DNA of 64,000 bases from Salinimicrobium gaetbulicola. Lineage in GTDB: Bacteria > Bacteroidota > Bacteroidia > Flavobacteriales > Flavobacteriaceae. The notes beneath the pieces are model-generated. The model was not told where the DNA came from and did not search any database. It was given only the letters and a program-made list of their open reading frames with translations. Within the stretch, counting starts at the first letter, position 1, and each line of letters begins with the position of its first letter. Position numbers and translations under genes: made by a program. Location of the stretch: the NCBI RefSeq assembly GCF_042676025.1, contig NZ_JBHTJP010000032.1:992001-1056000 (forward strand), in the 5' to 3' direction. This document shows positions 50,688 to 58,823 of this stretch, piece after piece.

Positions 50688-52205
50688 ATGAACAAGAAAG
50701 TGATCCTAATGATCCTGGACGGTTGGGGAATAAGTCAGGATCCGTCTGTCTCTGCAATCGCACAGGCAAATACCCCCTTTATAGATTCTTTATTTGATAA
50801 ATACCCACATAGCACACTTCGCACTGATGGAATGAACGTTGGTTTACCTGAAGGGCAAATGGGAAACAGCGAAGTCGGCCATATGAACCTTGGTGCCGGT
50901 AGAATCGTCTATCAAGACTTAGCGAAAATCAATATCGCGGTAGATAATAACTCTTTAGGGAACGAGCCCGTTTTGGAACAGGCTTTTGACTATGCAATAA
51001 AAAATGATAAGCCAATCCATTTTATGGGTCTGCTTAGTGACGGTGGAGTGCATTCCCACATAAAACATTTAAAAGGACTGCTCACGGCGGCAGACGAGGC
51101 CGGTGTGAAAAACAAGTATGTTCATGCTTTTACAGACGGAAGGGATGTTGATCCATTTTCCGGAAAAGGCTTTATGGAAGACCTGCAAGGACATTTGGAT
51201 AGCACCAATACCAAACTCGCTTCCATAATAGGTCGCTATTATGCGATGGATCGTGATAAACGATGGGAACGTACCAAACTGGCCTATGACCTTATCGTAA
51301 ACGGAAAGGGTGAAAAATATACCGATCCTCTAAAGGCGATCCAGGACAGCTATGACAATGAAGTGACCGATGAATTTATCAAGCCTATCGTACTGACCGA
51401 TGATTCCGGCAACCCCGTGGCCACCCTTCATAAAGAAGAGGTAGTGATCTTCTTCAATTTCAGAACAGATCGTGGCCGACAACTAACCATGGCTTTGTCA
51501 CAGGAAGACTTTCCTGACTACGACATGAAGAAGCTTCCGCTTTACTATGTGACCATGACCCGCTATGATGAGACCTTTAAAAATATCAATGTTGTCTACA
51601 GCAAGGAAGATATTAAAGCCACATTAGGTGAGGTATTGGAACGTTCGGGCAAAAAACAAATTCGTATCGCGGAAACCGAAAAGTATCCTCACGTGACATT
51701 TTTCTTTTCCGGCGGAAGGGAAAAACCTTTCAAAGGAGAACAGAGGATCATGATCAACTCCCCAAAGGTCGCGACTTATGACCTGCAGCCAGAGATGAGC
51801 GCCTATGAACTTAGGGATGCCATTATTCCAGAAATAAAATCAAAGTCAGCCGATTTCATTTGCCTGAATTTCGCCAATCCCGACATGGTTGGACACACCG
51901 GAGTTTTTGAAGCGGCCGTAAAAGCCTGTGAAACTGTTGACAAATGTGCTAAAGATGTGATCGAGGCTGCAGTTGAGAACGATTACTCGGTCCTGGTGAT
52001 CGCTGACCACGGTAACAGTGAGACCATGATCAATCCCGATGGAAGCGCCAATACCGCGCATACCACTAATCCCGTACCGTTCATCCTGGTAGATAAAGAT
52101 GTAAAATCCTTGCAAGCCGGAAATCTTGGGGATATAGCACCTACCATCCTTAAATTAATGGGTATCGAAAAACCGGAATTAATGACTCAAAAATCCTTAG
52201 TTTAA
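50688..52205 (+). CDS. gpmI: 2,3-bisphosphoglycerate-independent phosphoglycerate mutase
   Basis: Glycolysis: 3-phosphoglycerate to 2-phosphoglycerate. 505 aa, normal length. MILDGWGIS (Mn-binding Asp), MGNSEVGHMNLGAGR (catalytic Ser at about 61), HAFTDGRDVDP, GRYYAMDRD, FFNFRTDRGRQLT, MVGHTGVFEAAVKACE and VIADHGNSE are all present. The next gene begins on its stop codon (TAATG). Confidence 0.97.
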   Translation: MNKKVILMILDGWGISQDPSVSAIAQANTPFIDSLFDKYPHSTLRTDGMNVGLPEGQMGNSEVGHMNLGAGRIVYQDLAKINIAVDNNSLGNEPVLEQAFDYAIKNDKPIHFMGLLSDGGVHSHIKHLKGLLTAADEAGVKNKYVHAFTDGRDVDPFSGKGFMEDLQGHLDSTNTKLASIIGRYYAMDRDKRWERTKLAYDLIVNGKGEKYTDPLKAIQDSYDNEVTDEFIKPIVLTDDSGNPVATLHKEEVVIFFNFRTDRGRQLTMALSQEDFPDYDMKKLPLYYVTMTRYDETFKNINVVYSKEDIKATLGEVLERSGKKQIRIAETEKYPHVTFFFSGGREKPFKGEQRIMINSPKVATYDLQPEMSAYELRDAIIPEIKSKSADFICLNFANPDMVGHTGVFEAAVKACETVDKCAKDVIEAAVENDYSVLVIADHGNSETMINPDGSANTAHTTNPVPFILVDKDVKSLQAGNLGDIAPTILKLMGIEKPELMTQKSLV

Positions 52206-52759
52206 TGAAATTTTTAATGTATTTCCTTATGATCGCTTCTGCCATGAACTGCGGAAGCGCTCAGCAAGACGAAAGTACCGAAACAAAAAAAAGCACCCCT
52301 GAACCTGTTGAACAACAGGATCCCGAAGTAGAGATCGGAAAACTTACAAAAGAAAATTTTCTTCAGGAACCGCATGCGGCCTGGTTCAATCCTATGTATG
52401 AATCCTACAAACCTGAAGAAGTTGCTCTTGAAGAGATCAAGAATAATATCAATGATTACGAGATCAAGATCTTTATGGGTACCTGGTGCTCAGACAGCCA
52501 GAGGGAAGTTCCGAAGTTTTTACGACTGCTTGAACTAAGTGATTATGATATGGACAGGCTGGAGATCAACGGGGTGACCCGCAATAAAACGTTGCCTAAT
52601 GAGTATGAAAAATCATATGATATCATCTATGTCCCTACCATCATCTTTTTGAAAGACGGAGAGGAATTGAACAGGTTTGTGGAATATCCTCAGCAAAACT
52701 TTGAGCAGGATATTGCAGACATTGTTACAGGTAGAGATTACAAGAACTCCTATGAATAG
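52205..52759 (+). CDS. Thioredoxin-like lipoprotein
   Basis: 184 aa. Signal peptide with a short lipobox-like AMNC at residue 16. A thioredoxin-fold C-terminal domain has GTWCSDSQREVPKF, one cysteine (W-C-x-x-x-x-R instead of W-C-x-x-C), YVPTIIFLKDGEELNRF with the cis-Pro. A single-cysteine type is common in Bacteroidota and its function is not known. It is coupled to gpmI by overlapping codons. A terminator follows. Confidence 0.88.
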   Translation: MKFLMYFLMIASAMNCGSAQQDESTETKKSTPEPVEQQDPEVEIGKLTKENFLQEPHAAWFNPMYESYKPEEVALEEIKNNINDYEIKIFMGTWCSDSQREVPKFLRLLELSDYDMDRLEINGVTRNKTLPNEYEKSYDIIYVPTIIFLKDGEELNRFVEYPQQNFEQDIADIVTGRDYKNSYE

Positions 52760-52764
52760 AATAA

Positions 52765-52790
52765 TTCCCGATCGCTTTGGCGATCGGGAA
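52765..52790 (+). terminator. Hairpin terminator after the gpmI operon
   Basis: Perfect 11 bp stem TTCCCGATCGC/GCGATCGGGAA (52765-52775 with 52780-52790), loop TTTG, 6 bases after the stop. No T-run follows closely (ACAGGAGGTTTT), so it may be a weaker terminator or a member of the CCCGATxxxATCGGG palindromes. Confidence 0.6.
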
Positions 52791-52832
52791 ACAGGAGGTT
52801 TTCAAAAAATGGTTTAATTCTGCTATTCTTTT

Positions 52833-52840
52833 TACTTTTG
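52833..52840 (+). promoter_or_regulatory. TACTTTTG -7 box directly before the HAD gene
   Basis: TACTTTTG ends 4 bases before ATG 52845. The usual distance from this box to the first transcribed base puts the start of transcription at or within one or two bases of the ATG, which suggests a leaderless message. A TTTA at 52812-52815 may be the -33 box. Confidence 0.4.
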
Positions 52841-52844
52841 CAAC

Positions 52845-53255
52845 ATGCCAAAATTATTAACCATAGCAGTAGATTTCGACGGTACCCTGGTGGAAAACCG
52901 GTATCCTGAAATTGGAAAACCTATATTATTCGCTTTTGAAACCCTTCGGAAGCTGCAACAGGAAGGTCATCAATTGATCTTATGGACCTACAGAAGCGGT
53001 GTAAAATTAGAAGAAGCCGTAGAATTCTGCGCTGACCAGGGCATTGAATTCTATGCGGTCAATAAAAGCTACCCCGAAGAAGAATATGAAGATTGCATCA
53101 GCCGAAAGATCCTTGCCGATCTATTCATTGATGACAGGAATATTAACGGACTTCCGCAATGGGGTGAAATTTATCATCAATTGACCACCACCAAAGAAAC
53201 AGCCCCCTTTCAGAAGAAAAAGAACGGGTTATTTACAATTTTTAAAAGAATCTAA
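52845..53255 (+). CDS. HAD-type phosphatase (BT0820 type)
   Basis: 136 aa. AVDFDGTLVENRYPEIGKP is the DxDGT motif, LILWTYRSG the second (T), FIDDRNING the third with the metal-binding Asp. Size and NKSYPEEEYEDCISRKILADLFIDD (in short) fit a small Bacteroidota HAD group named for BT0820. No cap domain. Substrate unknown. It overlaps map by one base. Confidence 0.87.
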   Translation: MPKLLTIAVDFDGTLVENRYPEIGKPILFAFETLRKLQQEGHQLILWTYRSGVKLEEAVEFCADQGIEFYAVNKSYPEEEYEDCISRKILADLFIDDRNINGLPQWGEIYHQLTTTKETAPFQKKKNGLFTIFKRI

Positions 53256-54073
53256 TGATCATACCAAAGTCAAGAGAAGAGATAGAATTAATGAGAGAAA
53301 GTGCCCTTATCGTTTCAAAAACGTTGGGGATGTTGGCTTCTGAAGTTAAACCGGGAGTGACCACACTGCAGCTGGATAAGATGGCAGAGGAATTCATTAG
53401 GGACCACGGGGCCGAACCAGGATTTTTAGGCATGTATGATTTCCCGAACTCCTTATGCATGAGTCCTAATGCACAGGTGGTACATGGAATACCCAACGAC
53501 CAGCCACTGGTTGAAGGGGACATTATCTCGATTGACTGCGGGGCGCTGAAAAACGGATTTTACGGAGATCATGCTTACACTTTTGCAGTGGGTGAGATCG
53601 ATGCCGAAACCGAAAAATTACTAAAGGTCACCAAAGAGTCCCTATACATTGGCATCAGGGAATTCAAACTGGGTAATCGTGTTGGAGACGTAGGTTTTGC
53701 GATCCAGCAACATGCCGAAAAGAACGGTTTTGGAGTAGTGAGAGAACTTGTTGGGCACGGACTCGGGAAAAAGATGCATGAAGATCCTGAAATGCCTAAC
53801 TACGGAAAAAGAGGGCGCGGAAAGAAATTCATTGAAGGTATGGTCGTGGCGATCGAACCTATGATCAATGCCGGCACGCATCGCATCAAGCAACTCAAGG
53901 ATGGCTGGACCATTTTAACAGCAGATAATAAGCCAAGTGCTCATTTTGAACATGATATCGCATTAATCGACGGCAAGCCTGAACTATTATCAACTTTTCA
54001 TTATATTTATGAGGCTTTGGGAATAACCAGTAATGAAGAGGACGAATTCCGGGCGAAAACCATCAACTTTTAA
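53255..54073 (+). CDS. map: Methionine aminopeptidase, type I
   Basis: Removes the initiator Met. 272 aa. Metal ligands: D and D in DCGALKNGFYGDHA, H in GHGLGKKMHEDP, E in AIEPMINAG and E in HFEHDIAL. MSPNAQVVHGIPN is the substrate pocket with its His. The sequence matches type I with no N-terminal zinc finger. Coupled by one-base overlaps to the HAD gene and to the NUMOD4-like gene. Confidence 0.96.
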   Translation: MIIPKSREEIELMRESALIVSKTLGMLASEVKPGVTTLQLDKMAEEFIRDHGAEPGFLGMYDFPNSLCMSPNAQVVHGIPNDQPLVEGDIISIDCGALKNGFYGDHAYTFAVGEIDAETEKLLKVTKESLYIGIREFKLGNRVGDVGFAIQQHAEKNGFGVVRELVGHGLGKKMHEDPEMPNYGKRGRGKKFIEGMVVAIEPMINAGTHRIKQLKDGWTILTADNKPSAHFEHDIALIDGKPELLSTFHYIYEALGITSNEEDEFRAKTINF

Positions 54074-54636
54074 TGATCAGAAATTTTCGACAGGAAAGGT
54101 GGAAACCTTACCACAAAGAAACCTGGCAGGATCGCTTTCGGTATCAGATCTCAAACTACGGAAGGGTATTGAGCTTTGTAAAGAACCCAAAAGGTGAACT
54201 TCTGAAAGGTGGAAAATCACAGGGCTTCCTAACATTTGTCGCTAATTTGAAGAACGGAAAGAAACAGGCCTGCTACATTCACAGGGTTGTTGCCGAACTT
54301 TTCCTTCCAAAAAAGGAAAATGATAAATTCGTTATTCACCTCAATTACGTCAAGACCGAAAATCGCGCAGATAACCTGACTTGGGCCACCAAGGAAGAAT
54401 GGGTCGCTCACCAGCAGGAAAATCCACAGGTGAAAGAAAATAAAGTAAAGCGCAAGAAAGGCACTATAAAATGCTATTCTAAGTTAACCTATGCCCAGGC
54501 AACCATTTTAAAGAAGAAACTGTTGGATCCCGAACGCAAAACGCGCATTCGTGTACTTGCGAAACAATTTGGAGTTTCTGAAATGCAACTTTACCGCATT
54601 AAGTCGGGAGAAAACTGGGCTGATATAAAAGTATGA
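54073..54636 (+). CDS. NUMOD4/HNH homing-endonuclease-like protein, probably domesticated
   Basis: 187 aa. NUMOD4-type start (WQDRFRYQISNYGRVLSFVK, about 18-37), then a degenerate HNH block: IHRVVAELFLP (69-79), VIHLN (87-91) and TENRADNLTW (95-104), where homing enzymes have VNHxDGNxxNNxxxNLEW. Key D and N residues are changed. The C-terminus (RIRVLAKQFGVSEMQLYRIK, about 158-177) is a helix-turn-helix-like (NUMOD1/HTH) part. It sits between map and a methyltransferase, overlapping both by 1-4 bases, so it is a vertically inherited operon member rather than an intron-borne enzyme. DNA binding without cutting is likely but not shown. Confidence 0.75.
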   Translation: MIRNFRQERWKPYHKETWQDRFRYQISNYGRVLSFVKNPKGELLKGGKSQGFLTFVANLKNGKKQACYIHRVVAELFLPKKENDKFVIHLNYVKTENRADNLTWATKEEWVAHQQENPQVKENKVKRKKGTIKCYSKLTYAQATILKKKLLDPERKTRIRVLAKQFGVSEMQLYRIKSGENWADIKV

Positions 54637-55400
54637 TCAAGAAAGCCTTTAAATTTTTCCTCAATCGCATTCCCCGCCCCATTCTAATTAGACTCAGCTA
54701 CCTGGCTAAACCATTTTTATTGCTGAGCCTAAAAGGAGATCGCTATACCGATCCTATCGACGGAAAAAGCTTTTCGAAGTTCCTACCTTATGGTTACGAG
54801 CACCAACGGGAAAATGTACTTTCCCCTTCTACCCTCTCCCTGGAAAGACATCGACTTTTATGGCTTTACCTAAAGGAACACACCAATTTCTTTACTGAAC
54901 CTCACAAGGTGCTTCATTTTGCACCCGAACAAGCCTTTTACAAACGTTTCAGAAAATTAAAAAACTTAGATTACACCACAACCGACCTTCACTCTCCCCT
55001 GGCCGATGTAAAAGCTGATATCTGTGATCTGCCTTTTGAAGACAATTCCTTCGATTTTATTCTCTGCAATCATGTCCTGGAGCATATCCCTGATGATGAT
55101 AAGGCGATGAGCGAACTCTATAGGGTATTATCTCCGGGAGGAACTGCTATTTTACAGATCCCGCAGGACCTGAAAAGGGAAAAGACCTTTGAGGATGATA
55201 GCATCACAGATCCTAAAGAGCGGGCGAAGATCTTCGGGCAATACGATCATGTGCGTGTTTACGGAAGAGATTATTTTGACAAACTTAGATCCATAGGATT
55301 TCATGTTGAAGAAGTCGATCTCACTTCACACCTTGAACCGGAAATTGTGGATAGATACCGCCTTGCAAAAGGGGAAATTATTCCTGTCGCGCGGAAATAG
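54633..55400 (+). CDS. Class I SAM-dependent methyltransferase
   Basis: 255 aa. VLHFAPEQAFYKRFRKLKNL is the SAM-binding motif I (H-F-A-P-E), YTTTDLHSPLADVKADICDL motif II and FDFILCNHVLEHIPDD motif III. This resembles a family of methyltransferases (Methyltransf_11) found in flavobacteria next to map. Start overlaps the upstream stop by 4 bases. The gene ends 3 bases before the convergent apbE stop. Substrate unknown. Confidence 0.87.
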   Translation: MIKKAFKFFLNRIPRPILIRLSYLAKPFLLLSLKGDRYTDPIDGKSFSKFLPYGYEHQRENVLSPSTLSLERHRLLWLYLKEHTNFFTEPHKVLHFAPEQAFYKRFRKLKNLDYTTTDLHSPLADVKADICDLPFEDNSFDFILCNHVLEHIPDDDKAMSELYRVLSPGGTAILQIPQDLKREKTFEDDSITDPKERAKIFGQYDHVRVYGRDYFDKLRSIGFHVEEVDLTSHLEPEIVDRYRLAKGEIIPVARK

Positions 55401-55403
55401 AAC

Positions 55404-56423
55404 TTACAGCTCGATCAAAACCTCCAGAAATCCCGGCGTGGTAAATTCTTCAATGCTTCCATTTTCACCTGCGTAGATCAAATACACATCCACACCTTCA
55501 GTCTTAGAAAGCATTTCTTTTGAACGTTCTAATCCCATGGCCATAAAGGCTGTTGCGTATGCATCTGCCAGAGCACAATTTTCCGCAAGCACAGAAGCGC
55601 TTAAAACATCACTTTTTTCTGCATATCCCGTTAACGGATTAACGGTATGAACGTACATTTTTCCGGTTTTAGGATCCAGCCTGTTCTTTCTGTAGTTACC
55701 TGAGGTAGCCATCGCACGATCTTTTAATTGTACGGCCGCGGTAAGTGTTCTTTCTTCGGTTTGAGAAGGATCATCGACTCCCACCGTCCAGACAGCTTGC
55801 TTTTCAAGATTCTCCCCTCTTGCTAAAAGTTCACCACCTAATTCAACCAGGTAATTATTTACCTTTTTTGAATCCAGATAATGTCCGATGAGATCTATTG
55901 TATATCCTTTCGCGATGGCATTGAAATCAATATAGATCCCGGGAATATCTTTTTTTACCTCTCCTTCGGAAGTGATCCTGATCTTATCCAGGCCTACATA
56001 TTGCCTCAAGGAATCTATCCTGACAGAATCAATGGTGACCTCTTCTTTCTCAGGCCCAAATCCGTAGAAATTAACGAGCTTACCAACCGTAGGGTCAAAA
56101 TACCCCTCACTCTCCTGATAAACCTTCTCTGACAGCTTAAAAACGTTTTGAAAAAGCGAATCAACCCGCACTAAAGAATCGTTTCGGTTCAATCTGGAAA
56201 TATCAGATCCTTCCCGATAGGTACTCATGGATTGGTTCACCCTTTCAAAAATGGAATCTAGAGCTTTCTCTAAGGGAATATCCTCTTCAGAATAATATTT
56301 TATACTGTAAGTTGTACCCAGGGCCTCCCCCTGCAGAACATTAGCCGTAGGTTCTTTCTCACAGGATTGAAACATACCGGCAAAAATCAGTAAAACAAAG
56401 AGTTTTAAAAAGGGGAATTTCAT
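55404..56423 (-). CDS. apbE: FAD:protein FMN transferase (ApbE), lipoprotein
   Basis: 339 aa from the ATG at 56423; an upstream frame only adds 15 non-signal residues. Lipobox FQSC (Cys about residue 21). GTTYSIKYY, MSTYREGSDISRLNR, IDFNAIAKGYTIDLIG (G-Y-x-x-D flavin part), ELGGELLARG and KMYVHTVNP are the ApbE motifs; the metal-binding residues are in the last (D/T). It attaches FMN to Thr of NqrB and NqrC. It stands in the nqr gene group, on the same strand. Confidence 0.94.
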   Translation of the reverse strand: MKFPFLKLFVLLIFAGMFQSCEKEPTANVLQGEALGTTYSIKYYSEEDIPLEKALDSIFERVNQSMSTYREGSDISRLNRNDSLVRVDSLFQNVFKLSEKVYQESEGYFDPTVGKLVNFYGFGPEKEEVTIDSVRIDSLRQYVGLDKIRITSEGEVKKDIPGIYIDFNAIAKGYTIDLIGHYLDSKKVNNYLVELGGELLARGENLEKQAVWTVGVDDPSQTEERTLTAAVQLKDRAMATSGNYRKNRLDPKTGKMYVHTVNPLTGYAEKSDVLSASVLAENCALADAYATAFMAMGLERSKEMLSKTEGVDVYLIYAGENGSIEEFTTPGFLEVLIEL

Positions 56424-56427
56424 AGTG

Positions 56428-56784
56428 TTATATTTCTTGAAGGCCGGCATAATTGACCACATAATCATCTGAACTGTCTACTGGGAGTTCATAATCTCTG
56501 GAGTTGGCCAACCCTACCCCGGCATAAAAAGTACGGGCGTTGAATTTTTTCGCGTGTTCCTTGATGGTTTCCAAAAAGATATATGGAATTTCTTTGGGAT
56601 CATGCGGGTACTCGATAGCGCGCACAATTACAAAATGCAGTTTTTTGTTCTTAAGAGCGACAAACTGCGGATCTTTTTTGAATTCACTACTGACGCCAAG
56701 GAATTCGAATCCGTCTTCCTCGAGTTGTTTCCCCACGATGTTCATCGCGAGATTGTGCAGTTCCTGATCTGTTAGTTTTGGCAT
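56428..56784 (-). CDS. Conserved small protein linked to NQR (often labelled NqrF-like)
   Basis: 118 aa, soluble. ELHNLAMNIVGKQLEEDGFE, DPQFVALKNKKLHFVIVRAI, FYAGVGLANS and ending YVVNYAGLQEI. No ferredoxin or flavin motif is present, so any name as Na+-NQR subunit F would be by position only. I recognise it as a flavobacterial protein that sits between apbE and nqrF. A TAAATTTG box (56789-56796, minus) ends 4 bases before its start, so it could be transcribed with apbE as a leaderless message. Function unknown. Confidence 0.7.
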   Translation of the reverse strand: MPKLTDQELHNLAMNIVGKQLEEDGFEFLGVSSEFKKDPQFVALKNKKLHFVIVRAIEYPHDPKEIPYIFLETIKEHAKKFNARTFYAGVGLANSRDYELPVDSSDDYVVNYAGLQEI

Positions 56785-56832
56785 GACGCAAATTTACGGA
56801 TTAATAATAATGAATCGAAACGGGGGTAAAAG

Positions 56833-56860
56833 AAAACAGCCGTCAAAAGACGGCTGTTTT
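56833..56860 (-). terminator. Terminator after the nqr operon
   Basis: Perfect 12 bp stem AAAACAGCCGTC/GACGGCTGTTTT (56833-56844 with 56849-56860), loop AAAA, flanked on both sides by A/T, so it could work in both directions. Lies 25 bases after the nqrF stop. Confidence 0.88.
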
Positions 56861-56884
56861 AATTATATTTTCTGAAGGATCATA

Positions 56885-58174
56885 TTATCCTCCGAAATCA
56901 TCGAATCTTACATTCTCTGGCGGAACACCAAAGTCCTCGGCCATTTTCTCAACAGCTTTGTTCATCAATGGAGGTCCACAGAAATAGAATTCAATTTCTT
57001 CGGGCTCATCGTGAAGGTTTAAGTAGTTATCAATCACTACCTGGTGAATGAATCCTACGAATCCGTCACCTTCTCCGTCAATTCCATCTTTAACCTTCCA
57101 GTTATCTTCTTCTAAAGGCTCAGATAAAGCGATGTAAAACTTAAAGTTAGGGAAATCTCTTTCCAAAGCTCTAAAGTGCTCTGTGTAGAACAATTCACGC
57201 TTAGAACGACCACCATACCAGTAAGTAACTTTCCTATCAGTTTTCAATGTTCTGAAAAGGTGATATAAGTGAGAACGCATTGGAGCCATCCCGGCACCAC
57301 CACCTACGTACATCATTTCTGCATCTGAATGGTTGATAAAGAACTCACCAAACGGTCCTGAAATGGTCACTTTATCTCCTTTTTTACAATTAAAGATATA
57401 AGAAGAAGCTATCCCAGGGTTAACGCTCATCCAGTCGTTCTTAGCTCTATCCCATGGTGGAGTGGCAACACGAACGTTCAGCATAACCCTTCTTCCTTCA
57501 GCAGGATAAGAGGCCATAGAGTAGGCGCGCTCTACTGTTTCAGGGTTCTTCATTACAAGTGGCCAAAGGTTGAACTTATCCCACTCCATTTTAAATTTAT
57601 CAGGTTCTCCAGGGTGCTCCTCAGGGTGAGCAGTGATGTCCATATCCTGGTACTTCACTTCACACTTAGGGATCTCGATCTGGATATATCCACCTGCTTT
57701 ATAGTCCATATCTTCAGGAATCTCAACAACGAATTCCTTAATGAAAGAGGCCACGTTGTAGTTACTCACTACGGTAGCTTGCCATTTCTTGATACCGAAT
57801 ATCTCTTCAGGGATCTGGATCTTCATATCCTGCTTTACTTTCACCTGACATCCAAGACGCCATCCATCGGCGATCTCCTTACGGGTGAAGTGAGGCTCTT
57901 CTGTAGGAAGGATAGTTCCACCACCTTCAGAAACGATACACTTACACTGGATACAGGTTCCACCACCACCGCAGGCAGAAGGCAAAAACAGTTTGTTCTC
58001 TCCCAGGGTTGAAAGCAGTGTTCCACCGGAACCAACTTCTAAATCTTTTTCTCCGTTAATATTGATACTTACCGGTCCTGAAGGGATCAACTTGGCCTTT
58101 GCTGTCAAAAGAATGACGACCAATAGTAAGATCAATACTAAAAATACTACTACACTTGCTATAATTACTTCCAT
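56885..58174 (-). CDS. nqrF: Na+-NQR subunit F (NADH dehydrogenase, FAD and 2Fe-2S)
   Basis: 429 aa. One N-terminal membrane helix (VVFLVLILLLVVILL). ACGGGGTCIQCKCIV then GCQV hold the four Cys of the 2Fe-2S cluster; RAYSMASYP binds FAD, VSGPFGEF as ISGPFGEFF and MMYVGGGAGMAPMRSHLY bind NADH, YWYGGRSKRELFY and FYFCGPPLMNKAVE complete it. It is the electron entry of the sodium-pumping complex. Last gene of nqrABCDEF. Confidence 0.97.
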   Translation of the reverse strand: MEVIIASVVVFLVLILLLVVILLTAKAKLIPSGPVSININGEKDLEVGSGGTLLSTLGENKLFLPSACGGGGTCIQCKCIVSEGGGTILPTEEPHFTRKEIADGWRLGCQVKVKQDMKIQIPEEIFGIKKWQATVVSNYNVASFIKEFVVEIPEDMDYKAGGYIQIEIPKCEVKYQDMDITAHPEEHPGEPDKFKMEWDKFNLWPLVMKNPETVERAYSMASYPAEGRRVMLNVRVATPPWDRAKNDWMSVNPGIASSYIFNCKKGDKVTISGPFGEFFINHSDAEMMYVGGGAGMAPMRSHLYHLFRTLKTDRKVTYWYGGRSKRELFYTEHFRALERDFPNFKFYIALSEPLEEDNWKVKDGIDGEGDGFVGFIHQVVIDNYLNLHDEPEEIEFYFCGPPLMNKAVEKMAEDFGVPPENVRFDDFGG

Positions 58175-58184
58175 GTCTTTCTCT

Positions 58185-58799
58185 CTATAGTTTGATTCCC
58201 ATAAAACTCATGAACCCAAGGGCCATTAATCCGGTAATGATAAATGTAATACCGAGTCCTTTTAAAGGAGCAGGCACATTGGAGTAAGCGATCTTTTCAC
58301 GGATAGCGGCAATTCCAAGAATTGCAAGGAACCAACCGATTCCACTTCCCAGTCCATATGTTACAGATTCTCCAATTCCCGCAAAATCCTTTTGCTGCAT
58401 GAACAAGGATCCTCCAAGGATCGCACAGTTTACCGCGATCAAAGGAAGGAAAATCCCCAGCGCTCCATAAAGAGCCGGCGCGAATTTTTCTACGATCATT
58501 TCCACAAGTTGTACCATGGCCGCGATCACCGCGATGAACATGATGAAACTAAGGAAACTCAGGTCAATTGACGCATAATCTTCACCCAACCAGGATAAAG
58601 CTCCGGGTCTTAAAAGATAGTTGTCAAGTAAAAAGTTGATTGGTACTGTGATGGTTAATACGAAGATTACCGCAGCTCCTAATCCGACTGCTGTCTTAAC
58701 AGTTTTTGATACTGCCAGGTAAGAGCACATCCCAAGGAAATAGGCAAACACCATATTCTCAATGAAGATACTCCTAACGAATAAATTTATATAATCCAT
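58185..58799 (-). CDS. nqrE: Na+-NQR subunit E
   Basis: 204 aa integral membrane subunit with about six helices; LFVRSIFIENMVFAYFLGMC (conserved Cys shared with NqrD/RnfA), LLPLIAVNC as FLPLIAVNCAILG with the second Cys (2Fe-2S site), and FLAILGIAAIREKI. It forms the Fe-S bridge with NqrD across the membrane. Confidence 0.96.
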   Translation of the reverse strand: MDYINLFVRSIFIENMVFAYFLGMCSYLAVSKTVKTAVGLGAAVIFVLTITVPINFLLDNYLLRPGALSWLGEDYASIDLSFLSFIMFIAVIAAMVQLVEMIVEKFAPALYGALGIFLPLIAVNCAILGGSLFMQQKDFAGIGESVTYGLGSGIGWFLAILGIAAIREKIAYSNVPAPLKGLGITFIITGLMALGFMSFMGIKL

Positions 58800-58823
58800 A
58801 GTTGAATTTTTTGCTGTTCTAGA

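Noticed and set aside
50567..50797. Open plus frame of 76 codons before and into gpmI
   Set aside because: It overlaps the start of gpmI in another frame and has no family likeness.
52765..52790. Strong intrinsic terminator
   Set aside because: Kept only at lower confidence because no T-run follows; it may be one of the CCCGAT palindromes.
56428..56784. NqrF identity of the small protein
   Set aside because: No 2Fe-2S cysteines or FAD/NADH motifs; the true nqrF is at 56885-58174.
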